Source: UBA5109 sp964606735 (GTDB lineage Bacteria > Pseudomonadota > Gammaproteobacteria > Pseudomonadales > Pseudohongiellaceae). Taken from it: a stretch of DNA of 64,000 nucleotides. This document shows positions 54,762 to 64,000 of this stretch, one piece after another. The DNA lies in assembly GCA_964606735.1 (NCBI GenBank), contig CAZSHI010000003.1, forward strand, positions 1-64,000. Direction: 5' to 3'. Numbering within the stretch: position 1 is the first letter of the stretch; every line of letters starts with the position of its first letter. The position numbers and the translations under genes are program-made. The notes below the pieces were generated by a model, which had not been told where the DNA came from, searched no databases, and was given only the letters and a program-made list of their open reading frames with translations.

Positions 54762-56135
54762 ATGGATTCATCGACCGCCGTCATCAACAGTGCTGCTATT
54801 TCACTACTGGGATTTGCCGGGGTTATTTTTCTTCTACTCTTCCTGATCGCACGCTGGAAATGGCATGTGTTCTTCGCTCTGCTGCTACCCATCATCCTGT
54901 TTGGCATCCTGCCGGGAGTGCAGCAGAATAATTTTATCGATGCCTTCGAAAGTGGTTTCGGGAATACCCTGGGATCCATCGGCGTGGTTATCGTGCTTGG
55001 TTCCATCATTGCCGAAGCCCTCAAACATACTGGTGGCATCCAGGTGATTACGCGCTCCATGGTGAATCTGGTCGGTTCCCAGCGCATGCCACTGGCCCTA
55101 ACGTTAACCGGTTTTATCATCGGCATCGCGATCTTTTCCGATGTCGCCTATGTCATTCTGAATCCACTGGTACATTCTGCTGCCAAAACCATGGGAATGA
55201 GTATTGCAACGATGTCGACCGGTCTTGTAGGTGCCCTGCAGTTGACCCATGCCATTGTGCCGCCAACGCCGGGGCCCTTGGCTGCTGCTGCACTGGTCGG
55301 TGCCGATATCGGCAAGACCATTATCTACGGGGGTATCGCCTGTCTGTTTGGTTCTCTGGCCAGCTGGGCCTGGGGAGTATTTATCGCAGGCCCAAGAATC
55401 AATACCATGGCCAGCGATGAATTCAAGGGCATTACCGTGGACGATCTGGAAACTGACGGTTCATCCGAACTGCCCAGCACCCTGAGTTCTTACGCGCCAA
55501 TCGTAATCCCGATTATTTTGATCGGCACGCAGAGTATCGTTAGCCTGGCTTTGCCGGAAGAACATATGCTGAGAACTGTTTTTCAGTACCTGGGCTGGCC
55601 GGTGGTGGCACTGTCCATCGGCGTATGGCTGGCCTATCGCAACATCACTTCCGACGATGACCGGCAAAAAGCCAAAGACCAGTGGGTGGAAAACGGTCTG
55701 AAAACCTCGGCCATGATTCTGGTGGTAACCGGTCTGGGAGGCTCGCTGAGTGCCATCCTCCGTGGGACCCCTGCTGTCGATTCCATTGCCAGCTTGTTCG
55801 CCGATTACGGTTTGCCGGCCATTATGCTGCCTTTCGTGATTGGCATCATTGGCAACATGATTACCGGCTCGACGACGGTGGGTGTCATCACGGCTGCATC
55901 ACTGGTTGCCCCCATGCTGGGCATCCTGAATCTTTCACCGGAAGCAGCCATGCTGGCTGGTGCCAGCGGCTCTGTCATCATCAAGTACGTTAACAGTTCT
56001 TACTTCTGGGTGTGTACTTCGCTGTCGAAACTGCGGGTTCCCGATGCCATTTTCTCTTATGGCGGGGCAACACTGGTGGGAGGCCTGGTGTCATTTATCT
56101 GCGTCTGCATTATGTGGTCAAGTGGATTAATCTAA
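54762..56135 (+). CDS. GntP-family acid permease
   Basis: A 457-residue permease of the gluconate:H+ symporter family with about twelve hydrophobic segments. LQLTHAIVPPTPGPLAAAAL is the GntP hallmark, and VITAASLVAPMLG with GASGSVIIKYVNSSYFWVCT is the usual C-terminal pattern. Family cargoes are gluconate, glycerate, D-serine and other hydroxyacids. AAGGA lies before the ATG. With a serine-glyoxylate aminotransferase upstream, D-glycerate, a serine or a related acid is the likely cargo; this is inference. Confidence 0.9.
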   Translation: MDSSTAVINSAAISLLGFAGVIFLLLFLIARWKWHVFFALLLPIILFGILPGVQQNNFIDAFESGFGNTLGSIGVVIVLGSIIAEALKHTGGIQVITRSMVNLVGSQRMPLALTLTGFIIGIAIFSDVAYVILNPLVHSAAKTMGMSIATMSTGLVGALQLTHAIVPPTPGPLAAAALVGADIGKTIIYGGIACLFGSLASWAWGVFIAGPRINTMASDEFKGITVDDLETDGSSELPSTLSSYAPIVIPIILIGTQSIVSLALPEEHMLRTVFQYLGWPVVALSIGVWLAYRNITSDDDRQKAKDQWVENGLKTSAMILVVTGLGGSLSAILRGTPAVDSIASLFADYGLPAIMLPFVIGIIGNMITGSTTVGVITAASLVAPMLGILNLSPEAAMLAGASGSVIIKYVNSSYFWVCTSLSKLRVPDAIFSYGGATLVGGLVSFICVCIMWSSGLI

Positions 56136-56207
56136 GCCCCAGAAAAGCAGCAACACCAGCTCTAGCATCCTGACCAGCATGGATTTTCACTGTCCTGCTG
56201 ATATTGC

Positions 56208-57728
56208 CTATGCACTCCAGAGTGGACGCAGATCGCGAATGTCGTCTACATCCTCGAGTGCATTGATGCGTTCGATCAGAGTCTCAGAACGTTGCGTACC
56301 AAGCACGGGCTCGAAAAGGCTACGCACTTTTGCATTGACGCCAGCCGTATCAAGCGGATTCTCGGGCGTGCCCGGTGCATGACTCACGAACACACTTTCG
56401 CGCCGACCACCGTTTAGGGTGACTTCCACGAATGCACTGCGCGGGGCTTCGACGACAGCGAGATCTTCGTCGGCAATGAGCTCGATGCGCTGTTTTGCCG
56501 CGAGAATTTCAGGATCCGTCATTCGCTCAAAGGAATGGCTGTTTTCGAAATTAATATAGCCATCAACAAGCGCCACAGCGAGAATGTGCTGAATATTGAC
56601 ATCTGGCATCGCGCGATCGTTGACGATCCGCGCACCGTCAGCAGGCAATCTCAATACCATGTGCTCGACATTGTCGGTCGTCAAGCCATGTTGCTCACGC
56701 AAGGTAAAGAATGCCGTCAAAGCCGATTGGATAGGGTATCCGACAGGGAAAGTCTTGATCGCTGTCTCCTCGACATAGAAGCGGCTACCGAGATCGGCAA
56801 CCATCTCTTCCGGAGCCGGTTCAATCGACTGTGCATTGATGAAGTTACGCTCTCCGTCTAATGCATCGAGTACACCCGTGAAACCTGCCTGGATCATTGT
56901 TGCACCCGCAACACCATTACGTGCACCCATCCCGCTGAAGTCAAAGGCTTTTTCGATATGCTCCACATCACGGACCCAGCTCCAGACTCCCGAGGTCTGC
57001 TGTACCGCATAGGAAATCGCATAGCGCATCTGTGTCTCATTGAATCTCGCCAGTGACGCTGCGGCAGCAGCGGCCCCGAAAGTGGCGCTGAATCCCTCGG
57101 CAGCACGACCGGTATCTCGCACATGCTCAGGACCGAGTGCCATGAGGATGCGGCAACAACAGTCATAACCCAGTGTAATCGCATGCAGTACCTCAAGGCC
57201 TGTGCTGCCTTGACGCTCACCCATCGCGAACGCAGCCGGCACGACCGAGCAACCCGGATGGGCCTTTGTATAAGGATGGAAGTCATCGGTCTCATCAGCG
57301 TGACCGAACATCGCGTTTGCAAGTGCCGCATTGACGGCACTCGTCATGATATCGGTCGTTGCTACACTCGCCTCGGGAATTCCACCTTGCTCTCTGACAT
57401 AGTTGATCGCGACTTCACCCGGGATCAGCTTCGCACCGGAGACGATGGCGCCAAGTGTATCCAGTGTCCGATGCCTGGCGGCAAGGGCCACGTTAGCAGG
57501 CAGAGCCATGTCACGCGCCTGGACCATGTACTGCGCGAGCCGTCCGGTTAGATCGGCTCTGCGCTGTAGACGGGGTCCTCGTGGCTGTGCCACTGATTTG
57601 GAGGATGGCAATAAGGTGGCTGCAGCAATTGACCCACCGGCACCTATCAACATTCGTCGCCGTGATATCTGTGAGTCTTTTTCCACAGGGGCTTGCAACG
57701 TATCGGGAATTTTGGTTTTTTCGCTCAC
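56208..57728 (-). CDS. Tat-exported MmgE/PrpD-family protein
   Basis: A 506-residue MmgE/PrpD protein. GTG at 57728 is the start, with AGGAG seven bases upstream. SRRRMLIGAGGSIAAATLLP at residues 22-41 is a twin-arginine signal, unusual for a family that is otherwise cytoplasmic. The MmgE/PrpD pattern is clear: FGHADETDDFHPYTKAHPGC and KTFPVGYPIQSALTAFF. A 60-base sample has 70% GC and the gene is rich in CG dinucleotides, unlike its neighbours, which suggests recent transfer. Reaction unknown. A cytoplasmic relative is at 13424-14776. Confidence 0.88.
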   Translation of the reverse strand: MSEKTKIPDTLQAPVEKDSQISRRRMLIGAGGSIAAATLLPSSKSVAQPRGPRLQRRADLTGRLAQYMVQARDMALPANVALAARHRTLDTLGAIVSGAKLIPGEVAINYVREQGGIPEASVATTDIMTSAVNAALANAMFGHADETDDFHPYTKAHPGCSVVPAAFAMGERQGSTGLEVLHAITLGYDCCCRILMALGPEHVRDTGRAAEGFSATFGAAAAAASLARFNETQMRYAISYAVQQTSGVWSWVRDVEHIEKAFDFSGMGARNGVAGATMIQAGFTGVLDALDGERNFINAQSIEPAPEEMVADLGSRFYVEETAIKTFPVGYPIQSALTAFFTLREQHGLTTDNVEHMVLRLPADGARIVNDRAMPDVNIQHILAVALVDGYINFENSHSFERMTDPEILAAKQRIELIADEDLAVVEAPRSAFVEVTLNGGRRESVFVSHAPGTPENPLDTAGVNAKVRSLFEPVLGTQRSETLIERINALEDVDDIRDLRPLWSA

Positions 57729-57853
57729 GGCATACTCCTAGTCATGTCCTCGGCTTACAGGTGTAGAGTATAAAAGCCCTTCAACTAATAACCCAAGCTG
57801 CCATTTCTGCGGCTTAACAGCCTGGCCGGCAGATTTGATTGATGGCTATACAT

Positions 57854-60745
57854 TCAGGAAGTGGACAGCGCCATCTGCAGGACTCTGGCTACATGCATGG
57901 CCTCACGTCCGGTTCCGTGCTGGATTTGAGCCCGGCAAGAAGTACCATCTGCAACCACTATACTGTCTTCATCTTGCCTGATTGCCGGAAACAGATCGAG
58001 TTCCCCCATCTGCATGGATACCTCATAATGCTCGGCCTCATAACCAAATGAACCTGCCATGCCACAGCATGAACTTTCAATTGTACTGACTTCCAGATCC
58101 GGAATCAGAGACAGGACTTTACTGACTGGAGACAGAACCGAAAATGCTTTCTGATGACAATGGCCATGCAGCAAAGCTCGCTTGTTTTCAATTGCCTGCA
58201 AAGGCAGATTGAGCTGGCCAGATTCCAGTTCACTGGCCAGAAACTCTTCAAACATAAATGCCTGTTCCGACAAACGTGAGGTCTCTTCGCCCGGTATCAG
58301 TGCCAAATACTCATCACGCAGAGTCAACAGGCAGGAAGGTTCCAGACCAATGATCGGCACGCCCCTTTCGATAAAAGGTTGCAGAGCAGCCAGCATGCGT
58401 CTGGCTTCAACTTTGGCTTCGTCCAGTAAGCCGTTACTGAAAAAGGTGCGCCCGCAACACAGATGTCGTCCTTTATCTGGCGATGCCGGAAAATGCACCT
58501 GATAGCCCGCGGCCTGCAATACCTTAAAAGCAGCCTGTGCATTTTCACTTTCAAAGCAGTGGTTAAAGGTATCCACCAGCAACACAACTTCCTTTGTATC
58601 ACTGCTGTTCTGTGAATTTTCAAAAACCGGTTTAAAGTGATCTGAACGCCAGTGTGGCAAGTGCCGTTTTGCAGAAAGTCCCAGGGTCCACTCGGAAAGT
58701 TTTGCCAGCCCCGGAATGCTGTCGCGTAAATTCAGGAGGAAAGAGAAAGCTTTTAGCCTGGATGCATAGCGCGGTAAATAGGCAAACAATTTTTCACGCC
58801 AAGCCAGGCCATGCTTCTGATGATAATGATGCAGAAATTCTGTCTTCATGCGGGACATATCAATCCCGGTTGGACATTCACGTTTGCAGCCCTTGCAACC
58901 TACACACAGTTCCAGCGTCTGATACATGGCATCGGATGTAAATGCATCTTTGCCCAGTTGACCGGTAAGTGCCAGGCGCAGTGTGTTAGCTCTGCCTCGT
59001 GTCAGATGCTGCTCTTCTTTAGTCACCCGGTATGAGGGACACATGGTGCCTACATTGGCTTTCCGGCATGCGCCGTTGTTGTTGCACATTTCAATAGCGC
59101 GGTCAAAACCACCCCAGTCTGACCAATCCAGTGAGCTGGCAATCTTGACAGGCGCATAGCCTGGTGCAAAACGCATGATATGCCGGTCATCCATCTTATG
59201 CGGATTGACAATCTTGCCAGGATTGAACAAGCCGGAAGGGTCAAAATAACGTTTCACTTCCTCAAAATTTTTCACCATGCGCTGACCGAACATCGGCTCA
59301 TGAAACTCAGAACGTGAAATGCCATCGCCGTGCTCACCGGAATGAGAACCCTTGTATTCACGTACCATCTCCATGGTTTCTTCAGCGATGGCGCGCATCT
59401 TTTGTGCACCGCTTTCTTCTTTCATGTTCAGCACAGGCCTGACATGCAAAGTCCCGACAGATGCATGTGCGTAAAAAGTTCCGGTTGTCCCATGCTTGTG
59501 AAAAATATCGGTCAGGCGACGGGTATACTCCGCCAAATCTTCCAGACGCACAGCACAATCCTCAATGAAGGAAATCGGTTTGCCGTCGCCCTTCATTGAC
59601 ATCATGATATTAAGTCCCGATTTGCGGACTTCCCAGATGGCATTCTGAAAATCCGGATCAACGGCTTCAACAACCGCATCAGGAAAACCCAGGTCTCCCA
59701 TCAACTCGACCAGTGAACGCAGCCCTGCAAGCTGTTCCTCATGATCTTCACCGGCAAACTCAACCAGCAGCAGCGCCTGTGGTTCGCCCCTGACAAACTG
59801 GTTGACGGTTTCGGCAAATATTGGAATATCCCGTGCCAGATCAATCATGGTTCGATCTACCAGCTCAACGGCAGAGGGATTGAGATTGACGATATGCTGG
59901 GTAGAATCCATCGCTTCATAAAAGGTCGGAAAATGGCAGACACCAAGAACTTTATTCGGCGGAATCGGCTGCAGGTTCAGGTGAATACGCTGGAAGAAAC
60001 CCAGGGTGCCTTCCGAACCTACCAGCAGGCTGGCAAAATTCGGCTCTTGCTTAAGCAGCTCATCGATATTGTAGCCGCCGACCCGGCGCAATAAATCCGG
60101 AAAGCGTGATCTGATCTCATCGGCTTCGCGTTGACCCAGCTGCCTGAGCTGTTCGAGTAAGTGACTGCTTGGAAGTGCCAGCTGATTTTCATCGCCCGCC
60201 TTGCAGAAATGGGCCCTAGAGCCATCTGCCAGCAGCGCTTCTACCGAGCGTACGTTATGCACCATGTTGCCGTAACGGATGGAACGCGCCCCGCAGGAAT
60301 TATTGCCGGTCATGCCACCAATGGTGGCACGGTTTGCTGTCGAGACATCTACCGGATACCAGAGGCCGGACGCTTTCAGACGGCGGTTGAGTTGATCCAG
60401 CACCATGCCCGGCTGTACACAAACCGTCGCCTGCTCCTGGTTGAAATCAATCAGTCCATTCAGGTATTTAGTGGTATCCAGCATCAGGGCTTCGCCGATA
60501 GCCTGGCCATTTTGGGAAGTTCCACTGCCCCTGGGCAAGACCGGCACGCCCTCTTCAGCGGCTATCTGCACCGCAATTTCAACATCCTCTTCGGTCTTTG
60601 GCACAAGCACACCAATCGGCATCAGCTGATAAATGGAGGCATCGGTACTGTAACGGCCACGGGAAAAATCATCAAAGAGCACATCGCCCTGAATTTCCCT
60701 GCGCAAGCGTTGATATAAAGAAGGGTGATTGTTACTGGCTGTCAT
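57854..60745 (-). CDS. FAD/Fe-S D-2-hydroxyacid dehydrogenase (GlcD-GlcF-type fusion)
   Basis: A 963-residue fused flavo-iron-sulfur enzyme. The N-terminal half has the FAD-binding PRGSGTSQNGQAIGEAL and the C-terminal FAD-oxidase domain (GEHGDGISRSEFHEP). Two 4Fe-4S clusters follow: CNNNGACRKANVGTMCPSY near residue 555 and CVGCKGCKRECPTG near residue 620. The C-terminal CCG-type segments LCCGRTFF and SSCCGMAGSFGYE form the GlcF-like heterodisulfide domain. Relatives (YdiJ, D-lactate dehydrogenase) oxidise D-lactate, D-2-hydroxyglutarate or similar acids at the membrane. It fits the 2-hydroxyacid theme of this window. It is transcribed alone. Confidence 0.92.
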   Translation of the reverse strand: MTASNNHPSLYQRLRREIQGDVLFDDFSRGRYSTDASIYQLMPIGVLVPKTEEDVEIAVQIAAEEGVPVLPRGSGTSQNGQAIGEALMLDTTKYLNGLIDFNQEQATVCVQPGMVLDQLNRRLKASGLWYPVDVSTANRATIGGMTGNNSCGARSIRYGNMVHNVRSVEALLADGSRAHFCKAGDENQLALPSSHLLEQLRQLGQREADEIRSRFPDLLRRVGGYNIDELLKQEPNFASLLVGSEGTLGFFQRIHLNLQPIPPNKVLGVCHFPTFYEAMDSTQHIVNLNPSAVELVDRTMIDLARDIPIFAETVNQFVRGEPQALLLVEFAGEDHEEQLAGLRSLVELMGDLGFPDAVVEAVDPDFQNAIWEVRKSGLNIMMSMKGDGKPISFIEDCAVRLEDLAEYTRRLTDIFHKHGTTGTFYAHASVGTLHVRPVLNMKEESGAQKMRAIAEETMEMVREYKGSHSGEHGDGISRSEFHEPMFGQRMVKNFEEVKRYFDPSGLFNPGKIVNPHKMDDRHIMRFAPGYAPVKIASSLDWSDWGGFDRAIEMCNNNGACRKANVGTMCPSYRVTKEEQHLTRGRANTLRLALTGQLGKDAFTSDAMYQTLELCVGCKGCKRECPTGIDMSRMKTEFLHHYHQKHGLAWREKLFAYLPRYASRLKAFSFLLNLRDSIPGLAKLSEWTLGLSAKRHLPHWRSDHFKPVFENSQNSSDTKEVVLLVDTFNHCFESENAQAAFKVLQAAGYQVHFPASPDKGRHLCCGRTFFSNGLLDEAKVEARRMLAALQPFIERGVPIIGLEPSCLLTLRDEYLALIPGEETSRLSEQAFMFEEFLASELESGQLNLPLQAIENKRALLHGHCHQKAFSVLSPVSKVLSLIPDLEVSTIESSCCGMAGSFGYEAEHYEVSMQMGELDLFPAIRQDEDSIVVADGTSCRAQIQHGTGREAMHVARVLQMALSTS

Positions 60746-60840
60746 GATTTATCTATGTGTACGCGTAACTGGCTATTCTAACATTGGTCCAGCCACAATT
60801 TTATGACTGTCCAATCTTTTTCATCATGCCGGTTCTGGGG

Positions 60841-62220
60841 CTATTCCGTCTGATAGCTGCCCCATCTGGAGATATCCCAGGTATTGAGTGGCTGCGGCAA
60901 GGGTCCGGGGTTGAAAAAGTGAACCTCTCCCATGTCCAGATCCGCATTGGCCGCTTGAATTTCCATGGCCAGTTCGTACAGGGCAGGCACCGAGGTATCC
61001 TGCCATTGTCCACTGTCTATCCGGTTTATCAGCAAGCTGAAACCCACCGCCATCTCCAGTCCGGAATGCGTGGCATGGCCGGCAATATCCGTCCAGATCA
61101 ACCGGAACAGATGATCCCTGCCGGCATTGCTGAGTGTATCCAGGTAGGCGAGTTTGTCCGGCGCTGGATCAACCACATCATCATTGTCGAGGTTTACCAG
61201 TGGATCCTGAATACGCCCGCTATAGGTCATCATCGGTTCGATACGGCGAATGGCGCCGGCATTGGCGCTGATACGCGGTGTATTTGCCAGCACATTAAGA
61301 TCATCCTGCAGACTGAGCCCGGCCTGCCGGTAAAAATATTCGACCATCTCGCGACGGCCGGAACGGTTGAGCAAATCCTCGTAATCGGCATCGGTATTCC
61401 ATGAGACATTCCCGCGGGCGATATTCTCGATACCGCCACGGACAGGAATCGCAGTGGCAAAAGCCATGACTTCTGTTATCTGATCGAGCTGGGCTTCATA
61501 GTCATCGGCCGCTGGCTTGGGAGCTCCCGGCACTGCCCAGGTGGCAAGCTGCTGCATGGCGGCTGAAAATGCCAGGCGCGCTCTCCCCTGTGCTGTGGCG
61601 CTGGCTTCTTCCACCAGTGCGGCCCAGGCTGCGTTTTCTGCCTGTGTCTCAATATTCACCAGGCGCATCGGAGAATCAGGATTCACCAGGGTTTTCATGA
61701 CAAACACCGAATTCAGTTTGTTATTCAACACGGCGATTTCACCGCCTCCACCGCCTGCTGTCATGAAACCACCATCAAAAATTTCCGGATACAGTTCCAG
61801 GTTCATACGCACGGCAAATGCGCCCCTGGAAGTTCCTACGGCCAGGGTACGGCTTGGTTCTTCCCACTCGCGGATAAATAAATCTCGGACATCCATCAGA
61901 TAGGCACCCGCCTGAATGAAATCATAACTGACCGGTTCGCGGGTGATACCCCCCATGGCATAACCCTGTTTGAACAACCACTGTTCAAATGCCCTGATGC
62001 GCCTGACCGGCGCATCATTTCCCCGGCGATAGCCGGCACCATCGAGATTCAACAACAAGGTGCCATTCCAGTTGTCTGGCTTCATGGCAAGCCAGTAAGT
62101 GCCATCGTCAAACTGACCGGAAATCTCATCTATCTGTGGCTGTGAAACAGCCGTAAATGAGCCGAACAGGCTGAACCCTGCAAATACTATAAACAGATAG
62201 CTTTTGAAGTTGGTAAACAT
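60841..62220 (-). CDS. Exported alpha/beta-hydrolase-like protein
   Basis: A 459-residue exported protein with a signal peptide ending near FTAVSQ. LAVGTSRGAFAVRMNLELYP contains a GxSxG nucleophile elbow near residue 148, and DIAGHATHSGLEM near the end offers a catalytic His, so an alpha/beta-hydrolase fold is likely. The long middle part (about residues 200-370) may be a lid. Family is not recognised with confidence; tannase-like or carboxylesterase-like roles are possible. AAAGGG precedes the ATG. Single gene. Confidence 0.65.
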   Translation of the reverse strand: MFTNFKSYLFIVFAGFSLFGSFTAVSQPQIDEISGQFDDGTYWLAMKPDNWNGTLLLNLDGAGYRRGNDAPVRRIRAFEQWLFKQGYAMGGITREPVSYDFIQAGAYLMDVRDLFIREWEEPSRTLAVGTSRGAFAVRMNLELYPEIFDGGFMTAGGGGGEIAVLNNKLNSVFVMKTLVNPDSPMRLVNIETQAENAAWAALVEEASATAQGRARLAFSAAMQQLATWAVPGAPKPAADDYEAQLDQITEVMAFATAIPVRGGIENIARGNVSWNTDADYEDLLNRSGRREMVEYFYRQAGLSLQDDLNVLANTPRISANAGAIRRIEPMMTYSGRIQDPLVNLDNDDVVDPAPDKLAYLDTLSNAGRDHLFRLIWTDIAGHATHSGLEMAVGFSLLINRIDSGQWQDTSVPALYELAMEIQAANADLDMGEVHFFNPGPLPQPLNTWDISRWGSYQTE

Positions 62221-62496
62221 AATGGCGGCCCTTTGAATCGTTATTTTTATGAAAAACTCATTATCCGGAAATAACGGTTATTTACCACGTCAGTACACGA
62301 AAATATTTTCCTTACTGGGGTTTTTATTGCATCAGTTTAAAATACTTTCCCATTATAGGATTTGCCTATTGCCAGCCAGACTGGTTGCCTAGCCTCCTAT
62401 AGTATTGCTATTCTGGGTCCGTAAGCAAAATGTCAGTCAATAACAAAAAAATGCTTGCCCTTTCTAAACTTACTTTTTAACAACGAATTGAAATTG

Positions 62497-64000
62497 ATGA
62501 TGCTCAAGACAAATTCTGCTTACGGTAAAAGCAAACGAATCCTGTACAGCCTGAGTGCGGGCTTTCTGCTAGGTGGTCTGGTACTCAAAGGCATCGCACA
62601 GACCGGTTCCGCTCTTCCTTCACAGTGGTGGTTTCCCGGGCAGGATGATCCGCTGCTGCCCAGCAAGTTCTATCCCAATGCCAGCGGTCTTTCCGAAGTC
62701 ATCAATGTTGACGGCCCGATAATTACAGACGGACATCCCTTTTTTGAACCGATCGGCACGAATGGCCGGGCCTGCGTGACCTGCCATCAGCCTGCCGACA
62801 GCATGAGTATCTCTGTCAGCAGCATTCAGCAGCGCTGGCAGGAAAGTGCCGGTAGCGACCCCCTGTTTGCCATGATTGATGGCGCCAACTGCCCGAACCT
62901 GACTCCGCAAGATCCTGCCTCACACTCATTGTTGCTGGAAAAAGGCCTGTTTCGCATCGGGCTGCCCTGGCCACCGAATGACGATTACGGCAACCCGATT
63001 GAGCCGGAGTTCACCATAGAGGTGGTCAATGACCCAACCGGCTGCAATACCAGCCCGGAATACGGTCTTGACAGTGATACCCCCACGGTTTCTGTCTATC
63101 GACGACCACGCCCGGCAGCCAACCTGAAATATGTGGCCACCAGCGGCAATTTCTTCAACATCAAGACCGGTATGCCGCTGGCCCTCGATGTGGAAAGCGG
63201 CAGACGCTCCGGCATGAATATGATGTCTGATGCGCGGGCATCATCCCTGCGGGCGCAAATGCGAGAGGCTGCGGCCACCCATCTGCAGCTTGAACGTGCA
63301 CTGAGCGAAGAGGAAATGCAGCAGATCGAAGCCTTCGAACGGCAGGTTTATACCGCACAAAGCGTCGACAATATTGCCGGCAGCCTGAGCAGTGACGGCG
63401 CCAGTGCCGGCCCACAATCCCTGATTGATGGCCGGGTTGGTCTTGGTGATGATTTCCAGACCCCGGCCTTTGGTTATTTCGATGCCTGGCTGGACAATGA
63501 AAACTTTTCCACACTCACTGCCGAACAGCAGGCATTCAGGGAGTCAGTAAAACGCGGTAATGATATTTACATGAGCCGCACCTTCTGGATTTCCGACTCA
63601 ACCCATATCAATTCGATTGGCCTGGGAAACCCGCTGAAAAGAACTTGTGCCACCTGTCACAACATGCAAAACACCGGAATGGATCTGGCGCCGGGTTATG
63701 TTGATCTGGGAACCACAAATCTACCTAAGGCTAACAACATGCCTGATCTGCCACTGTTCAAACTGACCTGTGATGCCTTGGCACCGCCACATCCCTATCT
63801 GGGTCGGGAGATTTATACCTACGACCCGGGTCGGGCCCTGATATCAGGCGAATGTGCCGATATTGGTGCGATTACCATGCAGCAGATGCGAGGCCTGGCA
63901 GGCCGGGCACCGTATTTCTCCAACGGCTCGGCACAAAGCCTGCGCGAAATCATCGACTTCTATGACCGCCGCTACAACATCGGCTATACCGAACAGGAGC
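62497..64000 (+). CDS. Di-heme cytochrome c peroxidase-like protein, partial at window edge
   Basis: An open frame of 501 codons runs from the ATG at 62497 (or the adjacent ATG at 62500) off the right edge. A hydrophobic segment near residues 15-35 (LYSLSAGFLLGGLVLKGI) is a signal or anchor. Heme motifs are CVTCH near residue 93 and CATCH near residue 386. RGLAGRAPYFSNGSAQSLRE close to the edge is the C-terminal signature of the MauG/di-heme peroxidase superfamily, so only a short tail is missing. Substrate unknown. The ribosome-binding site is weak. Confidence 0.82.
   Translation, partial: MMLKTNSAYGKSKRILYSLSAGFLLGGLVLKGIAQTGSALPSQWWFPGQDDPLLPSKFYPNASGLSEVINVDGPIITDGHPFFEPIGTNGRACVTCHQPADSMSISVSSIQQRWQESAGSDPLFAMIDGANCPNLTPQDPASHSLLLEKGLFRIGLPWPPNDDYGNPIEPEFTIEVVNDPTGCNTSPEYGLDSDTPTVSVYRRPRPAANLKYVATSGNFFNIKTGMPLALDVESGRRSGMNMMSDARASSLRAQMREAAATHLQLERALSEEEMQQIEAFERQVYTAQSVDNIAGSLSSDGASAGPQSLIDGRVGLGDDFQTPAFGYFDAWLDNENFSTLTAEQQAFRESVKRGNDIYMSRTFWISDSTHINSIGLGNPLKRTCATCHNMQNTGMDLAPGYVDLGTTNLPKANNMPDLPLFKLTCDALAPPHPYLGREIYTYDPGRALISGECADIGAITMQQMRGLAGRAPYFSNGSAQSLREIIDFYDRRYNIGYTEQE

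Noticed and set aside
1..64000. CRISPR arrays, tRNA or rRNA genes, insertion sequences, phage genes
   Set aside because: None could be recognised in the gaps; no regularly spaced repeats, transposase-like frames or cloverleaf candidates were found by eye. Covariance-model searches were not possible.

Overview
The window looks like the chromosome of a Gram-negative, probably marine, gammaproteobacterium. RdgC at 21936-22976 is a beta/gamma-proteobacterial recombination protein. Most proteins carry Sec, lipoprotein or Tat export signals, and several are c-type cytochromes. The gene mix (DUF1592/DUF1552 pair, DUF6152, MmgE/PrpD, secreted VOC and metallo-beta-lactamase folds, SoxCD-like pair) resembles OM182/Pseudohongiella-like lineages; that placement is inference. 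No rRNA, tRNA, CRISPR array, phage gene or insertion sequence was seen. Composition changes along the window: spot counts give roughly 43-48% GC left of about 18.8 kb and about 53-57% to the right, with one gene (56208-57728) higher still.

Left third (59-17738). A six-gene minus-strand run (7387 down to 59) encodes exported proteins: a B3-type metallo-beta-lactamase fold, an SMP-30 lactonase, a cytochrome-fused PQQ sugar dehydrogenase, an exported HpcH/HpaI aldolase, a small cytochrome c and a large PQQ dehydrogenase. Together they could form a periplasmic aldose or alcohol oxidation chain. A decayed lactate-permease tail (7451-7618) lies beside a D-2-hydroxyacid dehydrogenase (7762). Two divergent operons follow. 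One (14776 down to 8885) holds MmgE/PrpD, a SsuABC-type ABC importer, a lactonase-like hydrolase and an exported VOC protein. The other (15108-17653) holds a carboxymuconolactone-decarboxylase-like protein, a 3-hydroxyisobutyrate-type dehydrogenase, a second lactonase-like hydrolase and a GFA protein, closed by a strong terminator. This resembles uptake and breakdown of an unidentified small organic acid or lactone.

Middle (17.9-37.7 kb). Mixed genes (DUF1499, SnoaL-like, peptidase-MA-like, pirin, RdgC, VOC) lead to a 2-hydroxyacid module: LctP permease, class I aminotransferase and FMN 2-hydroxyacid dehydrogenase, divergent from a serine/alanine-glyoxylate-type aminotransferase. Next is a coherent D-amino-acid salvage set: exported M20 peptidase, lipoprotein N-acyl-D-amino-acid deacylase, RidA-family protein, YkvI-type transporter and DadA-type dehydrogenase. 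Two truncated gene remnants meet head to head at about 35.99 kb, followed by a Tat-exported zinc alcohol dehydrogenase-like protein.

Right (37.8-64 kb). A secreted DSGxW-type protein and a stand-alone DUF6152 protein are divergent neighbours, and their domains appear fused in one protein at 45456-46535. Between them lie a carboxymuconolactone-decarboxylase-like protein, an NSS transporter with a zinc-ribbon tail and a 50-residue partner, a SoxCD-like sulfite dehydrogenase pair and a di-heme cytochrome. An exported cytochrome/DUF1592 protein, a Tat-exported DUF1552 protein and an exported ankyrin-repeat protein form the best candidate for an undescribed system. The window ends with a metallo-beta-lactamase fold lacking key metal ligands, a second glyoxylate-type aminotransferase with a GntP permease, a Tat-exported MmgE/PrpD protein, a FAD/Fe-S D-2-hydroxyacid dehydrogenase, an alpha/beta-hydrolase-like protein and a truncated di-heme cytochrome.
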